Notes: generated from the sequence alone by a model not told the origin. DNA of 64,000 nt from Pilaira anomala (GCA_025716855.1 JAIXMQ010000033.1:1-64000); one strand, 5' to 3'. Numbered from the stretch's first letter, positions 46,501 through 59,021 are shown. Program-made: numbers and translations.

Positions 46501-49500
46501 ACTTGACCATTCCTCTTGTTTCTAAGCCCAATACATCCTCTTTGATTGATCTTATCGTGGATGCACTTTATGCTACAGCCGATACCAAACAAGTCGAATT
46601 GAATTTTGCTAGTGGTGAAGCATGGGCTGCACTTGCGTTTGGTTGGGAGTCTCAAGCGATGCAAAAATACAAGGATATTAGTGAAATGCCTGTTTTAACT
46701 CAGCTCAAGCCTTCTGCTGATGATCAACAAGCATTGATTGAGAAGATGATTCGTACCTATGTCACTAGCAGTAAATCATGGTACAGAAAGGCTGCTTGTA
46801 TTTGGTTACTTTCCTTACTTAAGTTTGGTAAAGATCATGCATTAGTCAAGAAGAACTTGAGTAATATCCACGCATCTTTCTCTCGTCTCTTATCCGATAA
46901 AGATGACTTTACACAAGAATGTGCGTCCAAGGGTTTGGGCCTTGTATACGAGTATGGTGATGCAAAGATTAAAGAAGACATGCTGTATTCCCTTGTGGGT
47001 ACATTTACTGAAGGTCGATCCATTCAAGCACAATCTGTAACCGATAATACCGTCTTGTTTGAAGAAGGTGCATTAGGTGAAACTCCCGATGGTAACTCGA
47101 TTACAACCTATAAGGAACTTTGTTCACTTGCATCTGAATTGAACCAACCCGACTTGATTTACAAGTTTATGAACTTGGCAAACCATAACGCAATGTGGAC
47201 ATCAAGAAGAGGAGCTGCCTTTGGGTTCCAAAACTTGATGGCTTTAGCCGAAAAAGAAATGGAACCCTATCTCCCTCGTTTAATTCCTAAATTATATCGA
47301 TACCAATTTGATCCTAATCCTCGTGTGAATCAAACGATGAAATCTATCTGGCGCTCACTTGTCAAGGATAATCAAAAGACGGTCGATACTTATTTCAATG
47401 AGATTACAGATGATTTATTAACTGGCTTAGGTAACCGTCAATGGCGTATTCGTGAAGCTTCTTGTGCTGCTATCACAGATTTAGTGATGGGACGTCAACT
47501 TGCTCAGATTGAACCTTACCTTGAAAAATTATGGCAAATGTGTTTCCGTGCTTTAGATGATATCAAGGATTCTGTACGTCAAGCAGCTACACAAACCTGT
47601 CGATCCTTGACTAAACTCACAGTTCATTACTGTGATCCTACCATGGTCGCTATAGCAGATGGTAAAAAGGTGATGGATATCGTCATGCCCTTTTTATTAC
47701 AAAAGGGTTTGGTTTCCGATGCAGAAGATGTCCGCAAGTTTAGTCTGGACGCTGTATTACGTGTTTGTAAAACGGGTGCTTCTTTATTAAAGAAATTCAT
47801 TCCTGATCTTGTCGATACTTTACTTCAATCCCTCTCCTGTAAGTTATTTATTTATTTATTTATATATCGTTTCATCTTATTCACTCACTTTTTTATATAC
47901 ATAAAGCTTTGGAGCCTCAATCAATGAATTATCTTAGTTTCCATGTAGATAAATACAATATCTCTCAAGAACAATTAGATAATGCTCGTCTTAGTGGTGC
48001 AAAAAACTCTCCAATGATGGAAGGTATTGAACACTGTGTGAACCAAATCGATGAAGAAGTCATGGAGCAATTAACTCCACGTATTCTTCAAATTGTCAGA
48101 AAAGGTACTGGTTTACCTACCAAAGCAGGTTGTGCTCGATTTATTGTTACACTCGTCATGAACCGTCGAACTGCCTTCACACCTTTTGCTGACGCCTACC
48201 TCAAAGCATTAAGTGGCACGATTCGATCCAAGAACCCAGTGATTCGTAAATCTTATGCCACAGCTATTGGATACGTATGTCAATTAGCTACTTATGATCG
48301 TCTTGTTTCTGTCATGAAACATTTAAAGAAACTCTATATTGAAGACGAAGATGAAGATGCTAAAGCAGGTAGTGCGGTGACGGTAGTTGAAATCACACGA
48401 TTTGCTACTGATCGCGCAAATTCAGTTGCCACTGTAGTGGTACCTTTAATCTTTTTCGGTGAACATGATCCAGAAGAGAACTTGAGTAAACTTTGGAAAC
48501 AAGCCTGGGAGAATTTAACATCGGGTACACGTAGTATGGTGACAATGTACGCAGATGAAATCTTGGAATTTGTACAACCTCTTTTGACTTCCTCTTCTTG
48601 GAAAGTGAAACAAACTGCTGCTTTAACGATTGCTGATATGTGTAAATCAGCAGGTAAGGGAGTCCAAGTGCATGCTCATAAATTGTTACCTATCCTCGTC
48701 TCTACTTTGGCAACAAGATCTTGGGACGGTAAAGAAAACGTATTGGAAGCCTTTGTTCAACTCTGTATTTCCGTCAAGGATTCATTTATGGACAATTCAG
48801 GTCGTGAGCCTTCATTAAGTCAAGTCGTTGATATCTTGGTACGTGAAGCCAAGCGAAAGAATCGTACTTATCAACGTCATGCTTTGGTTTCACTCACTCG
48901 CTTTACGGATGAATTTGCAGAAAAGATTGATTTGTTCGATCAAGTGAATGGGTTCTTGACTGATTTATGTCAAATGGATGAAACAGAAGCGATGGAAGAT
49001 GAAGATAATGACAACGCTAAACCTTTATTACTTATGATTAAAGCCAATGCTTTTAAAGCAATTGTTTCTGCTTATAGACCAAAAACGTTTAATAATCAAG
49101 GTAAAAAAAAAAAAGTAATATGATCAAACACGTAATTAATTTAGTGAAACAAAAAAACACAGAAAAATCTTCTAGACCTTTAGTTGAAATGATTACTGGT
49201 TGCTTACGTGGTAATGTTTGGAATGTTCAGTTAGCTATTTTACAAAGCTTAAAGACCTTTGTTCAATATTCTACTGCCAATAGTTTGAATGATGAAAATG
49301 TGAGGAATAGTATTTTAAAGGCTAGTTATGATTCTTTACAAGATATGAAGTATTCTGCTATTCGTTCTGCTGCAACAGACGTCTTAAGTGAATTAATTCT
49401 TACTGGCACAGGTAAAAATCTATATTATTCACGCTTTTACAAGTAAAAAAAGTATACACATCTAACAAAAAATTTTCTGTATAGTGAAAGGAGAGGCCAA

Positions 49501-49597
49501 AGCTCAATTCTGTAAAGATATTTCAGTTTATTTAAAAAACGAACCTTCCTCTATGGTTCAAGATAAATTACAGCAATTATTATCTTTAGATAATTAA
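43539..49597 (+). CDS. ECM29: Ecm29, proteasome-associated HEAT-repeat adaptor
   Basis: Ecm29 binds 26S proteasomes, tethers or checks core and regulatory particles and inhibits faulty ones. Ten exons (43,539-43,563; 43,620-43,999; 44,065-44,733; 44,791-44,938; 44,998-45,188; 45,251-45,809; 45,874-47,838; 47,907-49,100; 49,145-49,411; 49,485-49,597) join in frame to 1,836 aa, close to yeast length. HEAT-like helices run throughout. Recognisable segments include LDQRHGAALSIGYLVGR, ANHNAMWTSRRGAAFGFQNL, YQFDPNPRVNQTMKSIWRSL, QWRIREASCAAITDLVMGR and TGLPTKAGCARFIVTLVM. Exon 1 is 25 nt and one intron (49,101-49,144) is just 44 nt. It begins 91 bp after the B56 stop on the same strand. Confidence 0.95.
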
Positions 49598-49745
49598 TAA
49601 TAGAAACAGCTCTGTAAAAAAAAAAAGATATATATATATATATTACATAAGAATTAAGTTTATTAAAGTTTTGGTTAAAATATGAAAGTATGTAGTCATG
49701 TAAACATCTGGATATATACATATAATAATATAGTTGTAATTGCAA

Positions 49746-50092
49746 TTAAAAGTTGTAGTCTTCGCCTTCTGAACTCTGCACATAAATTTTTTAGCTTGAC
49801 ATTATAGTTAATTAAAAATGTAACAGTTCTTTAACTTACATCATCATCAGGACTAATAGTACATCATAAAAATATAAATAAGTATACATAAAATATTAGT
49901 TTGAAAGGGTTCAACAAACAAACAAACAAACAAAAAACTTACATATCTCCAAGCAATAACTGCAACTCTCGTGCTTTTTCTTTTAATTGAGTTTTAGATT
50001 CTATCAACTGTCTCAAATGTTCTACAGCTAGTGGCGATATATATATATATATATATAAAAGGATCAGATGACAATATACATAATTCATTTTG

Positions 50093-50137
<45 letters not shown>

Positions 50138-50822
50138 TTGTAAGATTAAAGCTTCACTTTTATGTCCACTACTTAACGTGGGTACAACATCCACTAATTT
50201 ATCAAATCCGATTCGAATATTCGCTCTTCTTTTTTGTTCTGAAGCAATATGATTTGCTTTCTTTTGACTGTCAGAAAGTAATTCATGTGGTAGTTTCTTG
50301 TTGGATTTTTTTGGTTTTTTGATTTCTTCACTTGAGGAAGTTGTGGTACTAGAAGACAAAGTAGGAGAATAAGGTGACATGCGTTTTGATTGGTATTTTT
50401 TCTTATTAATTTTAGTAGTAGTAGTAGTAGAGGACGAAAAACTTGAGTTGATTTGAATACTATTGTTGTTATAAAATGTTATTTTTGTTGGTGCGGTATC
50501 CATAGTACCTAACTGTGGGTAAGGTGAAGATAAAATAATTGGCGTAGGTTGTTGATTATTATCAACAGTGGGTACTATATATATAATATGCCAAATAAGG
50601 GGTTATTATAGATTTAAAATGTGAGTTCTATCATAATTTTTTTTACCATTGACATTTGATTCTGATTCTAAACCATCTAAAAATCTATGTAGAGAGCTTT
50701 GTTCTACGTCTGAAAATAAAGAAGTATCTTCTATTAAAGAATAAGTCTTTTTATGTAGGAAATGCAATATACATGTAATACATATAAATCAATAATGATT
50801 GTAACTTACTAGAAGATTCCAT
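49746..50822 (-). CDS. bHLH transcription factor
   Basis: Six exons on the minus strand (50,822-50,810; 50,730-50,647; 50,574-50,134; 50,027-49,943; 49,852-49,840; 49,775-49,746) join in frame to 221 aa; two exons are only 13 nt. Residues 1-135 are Ser/Thr/Asn-rich with basic patches. The bHLH spans about 136-200: basic region NHIASEQKRRANIRIGF with H, E and R at the E-box-contacting positions (a class expected to read CACGTG), helix 1 KLVDVVPTL, a loop with SSGHKSEALILQK, and helix 2 VEHLRQLIES, then a short Lys/Glu/Leu helix and an acidic GDIPDDDSSEGEDYNF tail. No leucine zipper of full length. Target genes unknown. Convergent with ECM29, 148 bp between stops. Confidence 0.85.
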
Positions 50823-51118
50823 TTTTTTTCTTACTTTTTTTTCTTCTAAAAATGAAAAGGAAAGAAAGAAGCAGTTTGAACACAAAACGTGGGGAAGGAA
50901 ATAAAAGGACCATCATGCTTGTGAATCAACAAACATGAAAATCGTACAGCAGGTCACACAACGTCCTTTAATTTGTGGTTACACTTTTTTTTTAAACCAA
51001 CCACAGGGAGAAACGATCTAATCTTTTTATTTATCAAACATAAAAAATATGTGTGTGTACAAACAGATCTACAGAAAAGAGACATTATTATTAAACGAAT
51101 ATCTTTATATGTTCCAGG

Positions 51119-51164
<46 letters not shown>

Positions 51165-51300
51165 AAGAAAAAAAAGTCAAATGAACGTGGGTGGTACACG
51201 GAGATGCAGATAAAAGAAAGAAAAAAACCTTTCTTACATAAAAGTTTAAAATTACATTAAATACATGCCAAAATAATAAATAATAATAATAAAACGGCCT
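50823..51300. other. Intergenic spacer between two minus-strand genes
   Basis: 478 bp. It contains a long A run (about 51,128-51,162) and must hold the bHLH promoter and the 3' end of the Mg transporter gene. Nothing else is seen. Confidence 0.5.
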
Positions 51301-53145
51301 TTATAAGAAGCCTGTTCTTTTTCCAATAGCCACCATAGCTACTACATACAAAACCATGCCCATCACAATCCAAAAGAACCAAACGAGATCATTTTGGTCT
51401 TGACCCGGTACATGGACGTTCATACCAAATAAACTACCGACCAAGTTCTATATAAACTGTTAGTAAAAAAATAAAATAAAGGAAGTGGGTATAAGAGCAC
51501 ATAAAAAAAAAAAAGACTTACCAAAGGAACGACAATTGTAGCAAAAAATGTTAATCTATTGATAACACCATTTGTGGTATTACCCGCTTGAGATAATTCA
51601 ATTGAAATTTGACCCAAATAATTTCTATGAGCACGACCAAGAATAAGATCATAATGACTTACATTTTGTAACATGGTAAGAATATGATCTAAAAAATTAA
51701 GTTAGTCATAAGCTTTTTTATTTGTTATTATTGTTTCTTTTTTACCTTGAATATCACCAAGATAAAGGGTAACTTCATGATGAACTTTTACTTCATCTTG
51801 TTCTGGATATATATCATTAAGTGAACCATTCCCATTTGTTGTTGAATGAGATTCTCGTAAGAGCATATTATTATATTGTGTTTCTTTTGCTTTATCTTCG
51901 TATCGTTTAATTAAACTTTTTACAACATCTGCTTTAGGACCTAATAATCTTAATAATTGCATCACAGTCTTTCTACAACTACCGATTCTTCTCAACATAT
52001 CATTTTGTTCTGATCCATTTAATACGAGTACAAGATCATCAATTGAATCAACTTCTAGTTCTGTATGTTGAATAAGAGGTGCAAAACTATCTGTGATATT
52101 ATCAATTAGAGCATAATTTATCCATTCGGGTGTTACTCTAATGAAATCTTTCAATTGATGAATACGACGGCGTACATTATGAGGATGAGGTAAATCTTGA
52201 AATCGGAACTATATGTAAAAAAGATTTAAATAAACGGATTTTTATTTTTATTTCTATATTTTTACTTACTGTCAAAACACCATCCTTGAATACAACAATA
52301 TAAAAACTAACTGCATCAAGGTACTCTTGACTATGATAATCATGATTAAAACTACGGAAACTAATAAACATGTAATTTTGAAAGATTTCACATTTTTCTC
52401 GTGATTCTTGTGCTTGAATATCTTCAGTTGTTAAAGGATGAATACGAAAGATCTAATTTTATGAATTAGTATATTTAGATGATGAAAGTGTTATTATTAT
52501 GAATTGACTTTACTTTACTAATAGCACGCATTTCATCATTTGTAGGTGCAAGAATATCTATCCACCAACTTGAAGTTTCTATCAACAAATCAGCTACAGT
52601 TTTATCCACTTGATCTTTTTCTGGTGAATTCATCTCTAATAGTTCTTTAAACGAACGAGTCTTCAATGATCCAAGATCTGCTGAATAAAAAGTGTACCTG
52701 TCTATATTCTTATTCAATTCACCTGGGTCCTATATATATATAATTTAATAACCATATTTTCGGCTCTAAAAGAAAACAGAACACTCACTTTTACAATTTC
52801 ACCGTATCGACTGTATCTTCTAGGAATAGAAGGTTTTTCACTATTTTCAAGTAGATCGTTTAATCTTGCTGTCATCTGATGTTCAGATCCAGTATCAGGA
52901 TCTACAACTTCATCGTCTTTTTTAGTATAGGCATTTAAAACATCCACTTCAATAGTCGGATGTTGGTCAAGTAATTGTGGTTCATAAGGATAACAAACGT
53001 CTACTTCTGTTGATTCTTCTCTTTGTTGTTTATTATCCATTGAATTGAACCGAGAAAGTGTTGGTTCAGGTTCCATATTCAAAACATAGTCGTTCGTTAT
53101 TGTACGAGCCATAAAAGGCCTTGCATCGTAGATTTCGTCCTCCAT
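51301..53145 (-). CDS. CorA-type Mg2+ transporter (fungal Alr/Mnr2 group)
   Basis: Six exons on the minus strand (53,145-52,789; 52,729-52,514; 52,452-52,270; 52,208-51,755; 51,688-51,522; 51,447-51,301) join in frame to 507 aa. A long hydrophilic N-domain includes SSWWIDILAPTNDEMRAIS and IFRIHPLTTEDIQAQESREK, hallmark CorA sequences. The pore region holds two C-terminal membrane helices; TM1 starts LTFFATIVVPLNLVGSLFGMN and contains the invariant GMN motif at about 467-469, and TM2 is WFFWIVMGMVLYVVAMVAIG. The loop between them is HVPGQDQND, acidic as in functional channels. Plasma-membrane (Alr1) versus vacuolar (Mnr2) location cannot be told. The N-tail is shorter than in yeast Alr proteins. 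Confidence 0.93.
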
Positions 53146-53788
53146 CCTTTAAAAAGTGTAAGTGTATATATTAAAAGAAGAGAAGGTTTATAAAATGAAT
53201 GGGTATATTGCTATTGAAAGAAAGAAACGCTTTTAATAAAACTTTTTTTTTTTTAAAAAAAAAAAAACGATAGGATACGGAGCTTTAAACAAGAAAAAAG
53301 ACCTTTCATTTAAACCGGTTTGCCGGTACATTTGAATTAAGAGATCAATTATAACCGTCTTTTAATACAAATATCAACAAACAATTCCATTCATGTTGAA
53401 TCATAAAATTTTGCATATGTGCAGATACAATTAAAAAAAAAAAGGTTTTGACTATTGCAAAACGAACTGACCTAAAAATGATATTTATTTTTTGACTTCA
53501 CTAAAAGTTGCTTCTGATTAAATGCTCGCATAACTATTAAAGCAGATTTTGTAAAAGAAAAGATGTAACTACTGAGTATTTATTAATGACATTAATAGAC
53601 ACCTATCCATCACAATATCATAACAAATTTTTAGCATGCTCTTGCTCACCTTAGACTAATCACCTTGACCAACACATGGCAAGATTAGCAAAAAGCGAGA
53701 CCAGTTGCACAAATCCTTTTCTTGTTGTCTTCCACCATAATTCCTTTGGCACAAATTATTTTAAATTTCATTTCTGCACGATACTTGT

Positions 53789-53834
<46 letters not shown>

Positions 53835-54229
53835 TGGGACTAAATAGGTTGGAAACTTTCTGTTAGCTATCGTTTTATCGAAAACAACCGTACAACGAGT
53901 GACAGATATCACTGATATATTTACTTTTATTCCCAATGTCAAAACATGTACAGTTGAAGTGGTTACCGCATATCACAGATGGTGAATGAGCAGAGAACTT
54001 TGCAGTGATTCAGTAATAACCCCCTCCCCCCCCCCCTACACACACAGTATTTGCGCTACTCTTGCAGTCTTATAAGGCAGATAGTAACGATCTATAAGCT
54101 AACTGATTTTCAGTAAGGACAAAGCAGAGGTTCTCTACTCCCAAGAGCCAGTGGTTTGCTTGAAAGGTTTCTACATTGCTTTTCGTATACTTGTGAGAAA
54201 GAAATGTGTTCTAGTGTGTGAAAAAAAAA
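53146..54229. other. Intergenic spacer before the inverted repeat
   Basis: No gene seen. Includes a T13-A13-type palindrome (53,243-53,269), a 43-nt T run (53,791-53,833) and a C-rich patch (54,020-54,036). Confidence 0.5.
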
Positions 54230-56566
54230 GGTAAATTCTTGGGGCGCCACAATCGGCACCACAAAAAAAAAAAAAAAAAAAAAAATGCAGGCTTTTGGCC
54301 TTTGGACCTCCTAACTGTGGTGCCTTTCGAGCTTTATGCACTGACAAAAGGCTTCATAACAAATGTTAAGATAAATAATAATGATAAAAAAGTCTAGCTG
54401 TAAAAAAAATTTGTTGGGGGCAATCTTGAGGGAAACTTATTGGATGGTACATACAGACATGACACTTTACAAAAGAATGGGTTTATTTAGGTGTATCACA
54501 ACATGTCAAAGGAAATTAAGTTTAATCTGGACTTTTTGTTTATTACTTTTTTTTTATTACAATAACTATTTTAAAAAAAATTACTGGTGCTTTAGCCTTT
54601 ACAACCCGGAGAGAAAAAGTTTCCAAATTCAAAGTTTCCAAATTCAAAGTTTTCAAATTCAAAGTTTCCAAATTCAAAGTTTCCAAATTCAGTTTTCCAA
54701 GACAAACCACGAGGAGGTCCACTAGCTGAAGTCCCAAGAACAAGAATGCAACGGATAAGTACAACAACACAACAATCAATGATAATATTTTTCTTAGAGA
54801 TGACTACCAAGATAAAAACCATCAATCCAACTCTCCCTACGATATCCGTATGGTTTTACGTGCCATTACACCCAGGATTGAATTGCACGAACCGCTCGTA
54901 AACGAGGACGGAAGAGAAGGAGACAGGACTCATCAAGATAGAGCATACTCGCCAGAAAATAGAATTCACAAAACTTGCTCATTGCTTTTACAAACCCATT
55001 GCATTTGCTGACACCATCCCACAAAAGAACGACTCGGGCTGCTAAAAGCTCGCTCATCAGAAGGCTGACGTGTATCTCCAGCTCCTCCTTCGATATCCGT
55101 ATGGTTTTATGTGCCATTACACCCAGAATTAAACTGCACGAACCGCTCGTAAACGAGAACGGAGAAGAAGGAGATACACAGCTTCGTCAAAACTCACTTT
55201 AACAACCGTTTTGTCCTTTTGCTTTCAAGTGCCAGCAGACTACGAATAGCAATTTTTCTAAAATGACTATTAGAAATTGTTAGAAACTATTTGGAAGCAT
55301 AATAAATATATAAAAAAAAATAACTTACCATCATAACAACAGCAACTAAAGCAACACCAGTATTAGTCAGAGCAACATCTGTCATAGCAACACCTGTCAT
55401 AGCAACACCTGTCATAGCAACACTACCAGCCATAACAATAACCGGCAACACTAATAAGCAAACACCCGGTGATGACAGCAAAAAATCGACACTATGGTAC
55501 CATATTAACTGTATCACAAATAGAACAATAGATACCCGACAAAAGAAACCCAGAAGCAACTGGTATTCAAATCTTTAAATCTTTATGCATCAATACACTT
55601 AACCTCCCAGAAGTAAACTTCTAGGACCAGGAACTATCCCATGGTAAGTTAATTACAGATGCAGAATAAAGAAATGTCGAGATCTATACTAATCCGCAAG
55701 TAGAGAACTAATGCATTACACTTCGAGAAGTGCTGATTGCGGCATGTCAAAACATTGTAAATGTTCCACGGTAAGAAAATCGCTACATTCGCATCACAAT
55801 CAAACAATAGAACACCATACTTTGCAAAAGAAAAGATAATGATGGGTATAAAAGGAGGAACAACAGGGTTATTTTGTATACTTTTTTTTTATTCGTAATC
55901 TTGATGGCGTTTCCAAAAAAAAAAAAAAAAAAAAAAATATGATAAAAAAAAAGTGTGTCACAAAAAAAACACAGAGACTGAAGCGCCGTAGAAACAGAAT
56001 TTATTATTATCTCACCTTAACATAAACGTAAAGGCTTTATTATTTTCAAACTAATGTTGTGGTTACAGTCTTTGGTTACATTGAAAGTTTAATTGAGCTC
56101 CATGAGTGAATTTAAAAGTAGGTAAAAGAAAAGAATACATACGAAAGAGCAACAGTGGAAATATTATTACTCTGTATTATGTATAAAAAGAGGATGCCTT
56201 TCAATTAACGAGTGTGTAGACGCAACTACAACATTACTTTTGATTTGTGGTCTTATATAAACATATTATCAACAAGCATTACCCCTCTTTTATATATATA
56301 TATATATATATATACATATAGACAAAGACAGAAAATTAAAGAACATCATGTACATATTATTTGTCACCTTTTTTTTCATATACCTTAGTATAAAGTGAAA
56401 TGAGTTGAATGTGCTTCTACAGTTAGTGTTAGTTACTATTCGATAAGTTGGGTTCTTTGTTGACTGAATGTTTGACAATTGGTTCAAGTCAAATAAATAA
56501 CTACCATTAAAGCTTTCATTATCCTGTGTTATAAAGGAAGCTATTTTCATGTTGCCAATCTTGTCT
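54230..56566 (-). repeat. Left arm of the large inverted repeat
   Basis: About 2.34 kb, near-identical in reverse complement to 60,227-62,732. The outer end begins GGTAAATTCTTGGGGCGCCAC and matches GGTAAATTTCTGGGGCACCAC read inward from the right end. The inner end stops at CCAATCTTGTCT. It contains five 15-bp AAAGTTTCCAAATTC units (54,618-54,691), an internally duplicated 75-bp segment containing ACGAACCGCTCGTAAACGAG (about 54,886 and 55,136), and a segment with the intron-like GTAAGT...TTTTAG when read on the minus strand. Orientation is assigned so that all copies read alike. Coding status is unknown. Confidence 0.92.
54618..54691 (-). repeat. 15-bp tandem repeat, 5 units (left arm)
   Basis: Units of AAAGTTTCCAAATTC with one TTTTCAAATTC variant. 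The right arm holds six units (62,109-62,197) and the copy at 1-1,601 holds one. Translated on the minus strand they give repeating GNFEF or NLETL pentapeptides, and unit-number change keeps the frame. Confidence 0.9.
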
Positions 56567-56782
56567 GTACCAGGTACCGCTGTTTTATCACCGCTCCTGG
56601 TACCAAGTCAGTTTGTTTAAGACTATCATCATATATATATATATATATATAAACGATTTGATTTTTAACATATAGACGGATATTTTTAAAAATTAAAAGG
56701 CCTGATCGTCTTTTTTTTTTTTTTTTTTTTTGCTGTTGGTACTTCTGTCTACTTTTATTTCGATTTCCTTAACACCTTTGAA
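56567..56782. other. Core of the inverted repeat, left edge with hairpin
   Basis: Begins with GTACCAGGTACCGC...GCTCCTGGTACC (56,567-56,602), an imperfect palindrome built on GGTACC. A TA microsatellite and a 22-nt T run follow. No gene. Confidence 0.5.
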
Positions 56783-57290
56783 ATGATTAATGAAGACCTC
56801 CAATCTAATACTTTCCAAATCCAAGATTTGACTGAACATTTGGAAGAAATGCGTTGAAAGTTACAAGTACAGCAGCAATTCACTCCCTCACACGTTTCAG
56901 CTGGTACCAACATAGATTTGGATTATGACCCCCAAGACCAATTGCTTCTGATATCATTTCTGCTGAGCGACTGCAACAGGCTGTATATGGTATAGGTGAG
57001 GACTTTTTTCGATCATCACTGGACAAACTTGATCTACACAAACGTGCACCTTCGCCTCAACTTTTGCTGTGAGTCATAAAAGAGAACACATATAAAGCCA
57101 TTCAAGCAGCTGGTCGTAGATCACATCTCCAACAAAACAATCGTTATATTAATAATAATCAGCAACTAAGCCAAAAGGTTAAAAGACTTGATTCTCCTAA
57201 TATTGGGCAAACTTCATCAAATGTTTTACAGTCGAATAATCTATCAAACTTTTGAAACAATCCATATCCAACTTCTAATAGTTATTTTCA
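56783..57290 (+). pseudogene. Decayed retroelement ORF, 5' (ORF1/gag-like) part
   Basis: A broken plus-strand frame begins MINEDLQSNTFQIQDLTEHL and continues through several frame changes and stops (blocks such as SAERLQQAVYGIGEDFFRSS and NTYKAIQAAGRRSHLQQNN). The coiled-coil start and Gln/Asn-rich basic middle resemble an ORF1/gag-type protein of a retroelement. No RNA-binding zinc knuckle is seen. The match to a family is by style only. Confidence 0.4.
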
Positions 57291-57521
57291 CTAACTTCAC
57301 AACATCATTCTCTAACATCACAATTAATGGTCTAACTTCACACCATTATTCTCTAAGAGCACATTCACTTTCTCTAAGAACACGTTTATTTTCTCTAAGA
57401 ACACATTTATTTTCTCGAAGAACACATTTATTTTCTCTAAGAGCACATTTATTTTCTCTAAGAGCACATTTATTTTTTCTAACTCCACAATTTTTTCTCT
57501 AACTTCGCATCTTTATTTTCT
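57291..57521 (+). repeat. Minisatellite, about 22-bp monomers (copy B array)
   Basis: First units read CTAACTTCACACCATTATTC, the reverse complement of the array at 35,022-35,210. Later units shift to TCTCTAAGAACACATTTATTT, so two monomer types share one array. It ends directly at the conserved module. Confidence 0.85.
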
Positions 57522-57759
57522 TGTGGATAATCAGTAATTAATGAAAAAAAGACTTAGAGTTGATTTATTAAGTAAAAATAAAACTGAAAAAACTCCTCTA
57601 AATTAAATAATAACTATCTTTTTATATCTTGAATATCCTGATGAATCGTGTTTGAATCTGGATCATCTTTTTGATGGGTTTAAATGAATCCACGTCCAAC
57701 TCTTTTGCTTCTTTTAAATAAGTACGTTCTACTATTTCCAATTGACCATATTTAATTGT
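57522..57759 (+). repeat. Conserved dispersed module, copy B
   Basis: About 238 bp, starting TGTGGATAATCAGTAATTAA and ending near GACCATATTTAATTG. Closely similar to copies at 34,132 and 58,531 and in the same orientation. It is preceded by its own array and followed by a decayed reverse transcriptase segment. Confidence 0.82.
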
Positions 57760-57821
57760 AAATAGTATCTACCATATTGTATAACAACTTATGTAGTTCC
57801 TGACTAAGGAGCTCCTTTTAA

Positions 57822-58400
57822 TTATTTACATGTTACATGGTCAGTATTGGTCTGGATTCCGTTGTTGCTAATTTCATTGGTAAATGCGCATATTTTTAAA
57901 TTGAGAATAGGAAGGTTTGTTGATGGAAGCTTGAAACCTGAGAAAGAAGAATCACTGAGGATCTTTCGAAGCAAAGGTTCAAAAGCTAAATAAAATAAAA
58001 TAGTAGAGATATAATCACCTTGCCTTAGACCGCCGCCTTGAGGGACAGGATGAGTTAAAAAAAAACCATTGATATTTAGCTGAATATGAGTACTAAAAAA
58101 CAAACTACACAAACTATCAACTAAAATCAATGGAAAACCAAATTTGAGTAAAGCCTGTCTGAAACAACCCGGGTGGATACGATCTTGATTAAAAAAGTAA
58201 GCCGAGACAATCAGATCGAGTTTGCTTTGCATAATCCATGAAATGCTTCATGAGAAGACCATTGTCAGCAATAAATCTATCCCTTAGAAAACCAGTTTGA
58301 AACGAATTGATAAAGCGGTTAATCTGTATAATAACACGAGAATTCAGAAGTTTGGTGAAAACCTTAGCATCAATGTTGATTAACGAAATGGGACGCCTAT
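57822..58400 (-). pseudogene. Non-LTR (LINE-type) reverse transcriptase fragment
   Basis: On the minus strand, blocks in RT order: RRPISLINIDAKVFTKLLNS (58,400 downwards, fingers), FQTGFLRDRFIADNG, DRIHPGCFRQALLKFGFP, and PVPQGGGLRQGDYIS (palm), then LAFEPLLRKIL. At the catalytic [FY]ADD box the frame reads FTNE, so both Asp are lost. A frameshift lies near 58,240. About 190 codons remain of a normally much larger ORF2. A dead fragment of a LINE-type element. Confidence 0.8.
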
Positions 58401-58401
58401 T

Positions 58402-58530
58402 CTACTATATTTTATAAATATTATTCACTATATTTTTATAAATATCATTCACTATATTTTTATAAATATCATTCACTATATTTTTATAAATATCATTCAC
58501 TAGATATTTAAAAATATCTTTCACTATCTA
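58402..58530 (+). repeat. 24-bp minisatellite (copy C, left array)
   Basis: About five units of ATTCACTATATTTTTATAAATATC in tandem (spelled here in two parts: ATTCACTATATTTT, TATAAATATC), decaying toward the conserved module. It is inverted relative to the array at 59,022-59,134. Confidence 0.85.
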
Positions 58531-58785
58531 CTGTGAACAATTAGTAATTAATGAGAAAAGACTCAGGGTTGGTTTATTAAATAAGATAAAACTGAAAGAG
58601 CTCTAAAGTAAAATATCAACCATATTTGTATATTCTTGAATATTCTGATAAGTTTTGTTTGATAACAACGATAATCTTTTTGATGGGTTTAAATGAATTC
58701 ATAGCCAACTCTTTTGCTTTTGAATAAATACATTTTACTTTATTTTATTGCTTGATCTTGGTTTTTTACCAGTGACCATATTTGA
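58531..58785 (+). repeat. Conserved dispersed module, copy C
   Basis: About 255 bp, starting TGTGAACAATTAGTAATTAA and ending near GACCATATTTGAGG. It carries a small insertion relative to the other two copies before GACCATATTT (58,740-58,775). Confidence 0.8.
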
Positions 58786-59021
58786 GGTCAATTTGTAATG
58801 CGTTTGGATATAAAATATTTCTTTTGGTTGACGATATTGATAATAATAATTTACAATGTTAAACATTAATACTATTATGAAGATGTGGCAGGCTTTTATT
58901 ATGGTAAAAAATAAATAATAAATTGATATTGTTGTTTCAATATTGTTAGTTATGTCCGTCGCGGATACTGATAATTCGGGGAGTTGAGATATCACACATA
59001 CTTTAAATAAAATAATAGATT

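Noticed and set aside
55287..55559. Membrane-protein gene call for the hydrophobic ORF in the repeat arms
   Set aside because: The opposite strand is also open, with a more ordinary composition; direction and coding status are undecided, so it is reported only as part of the repeat.
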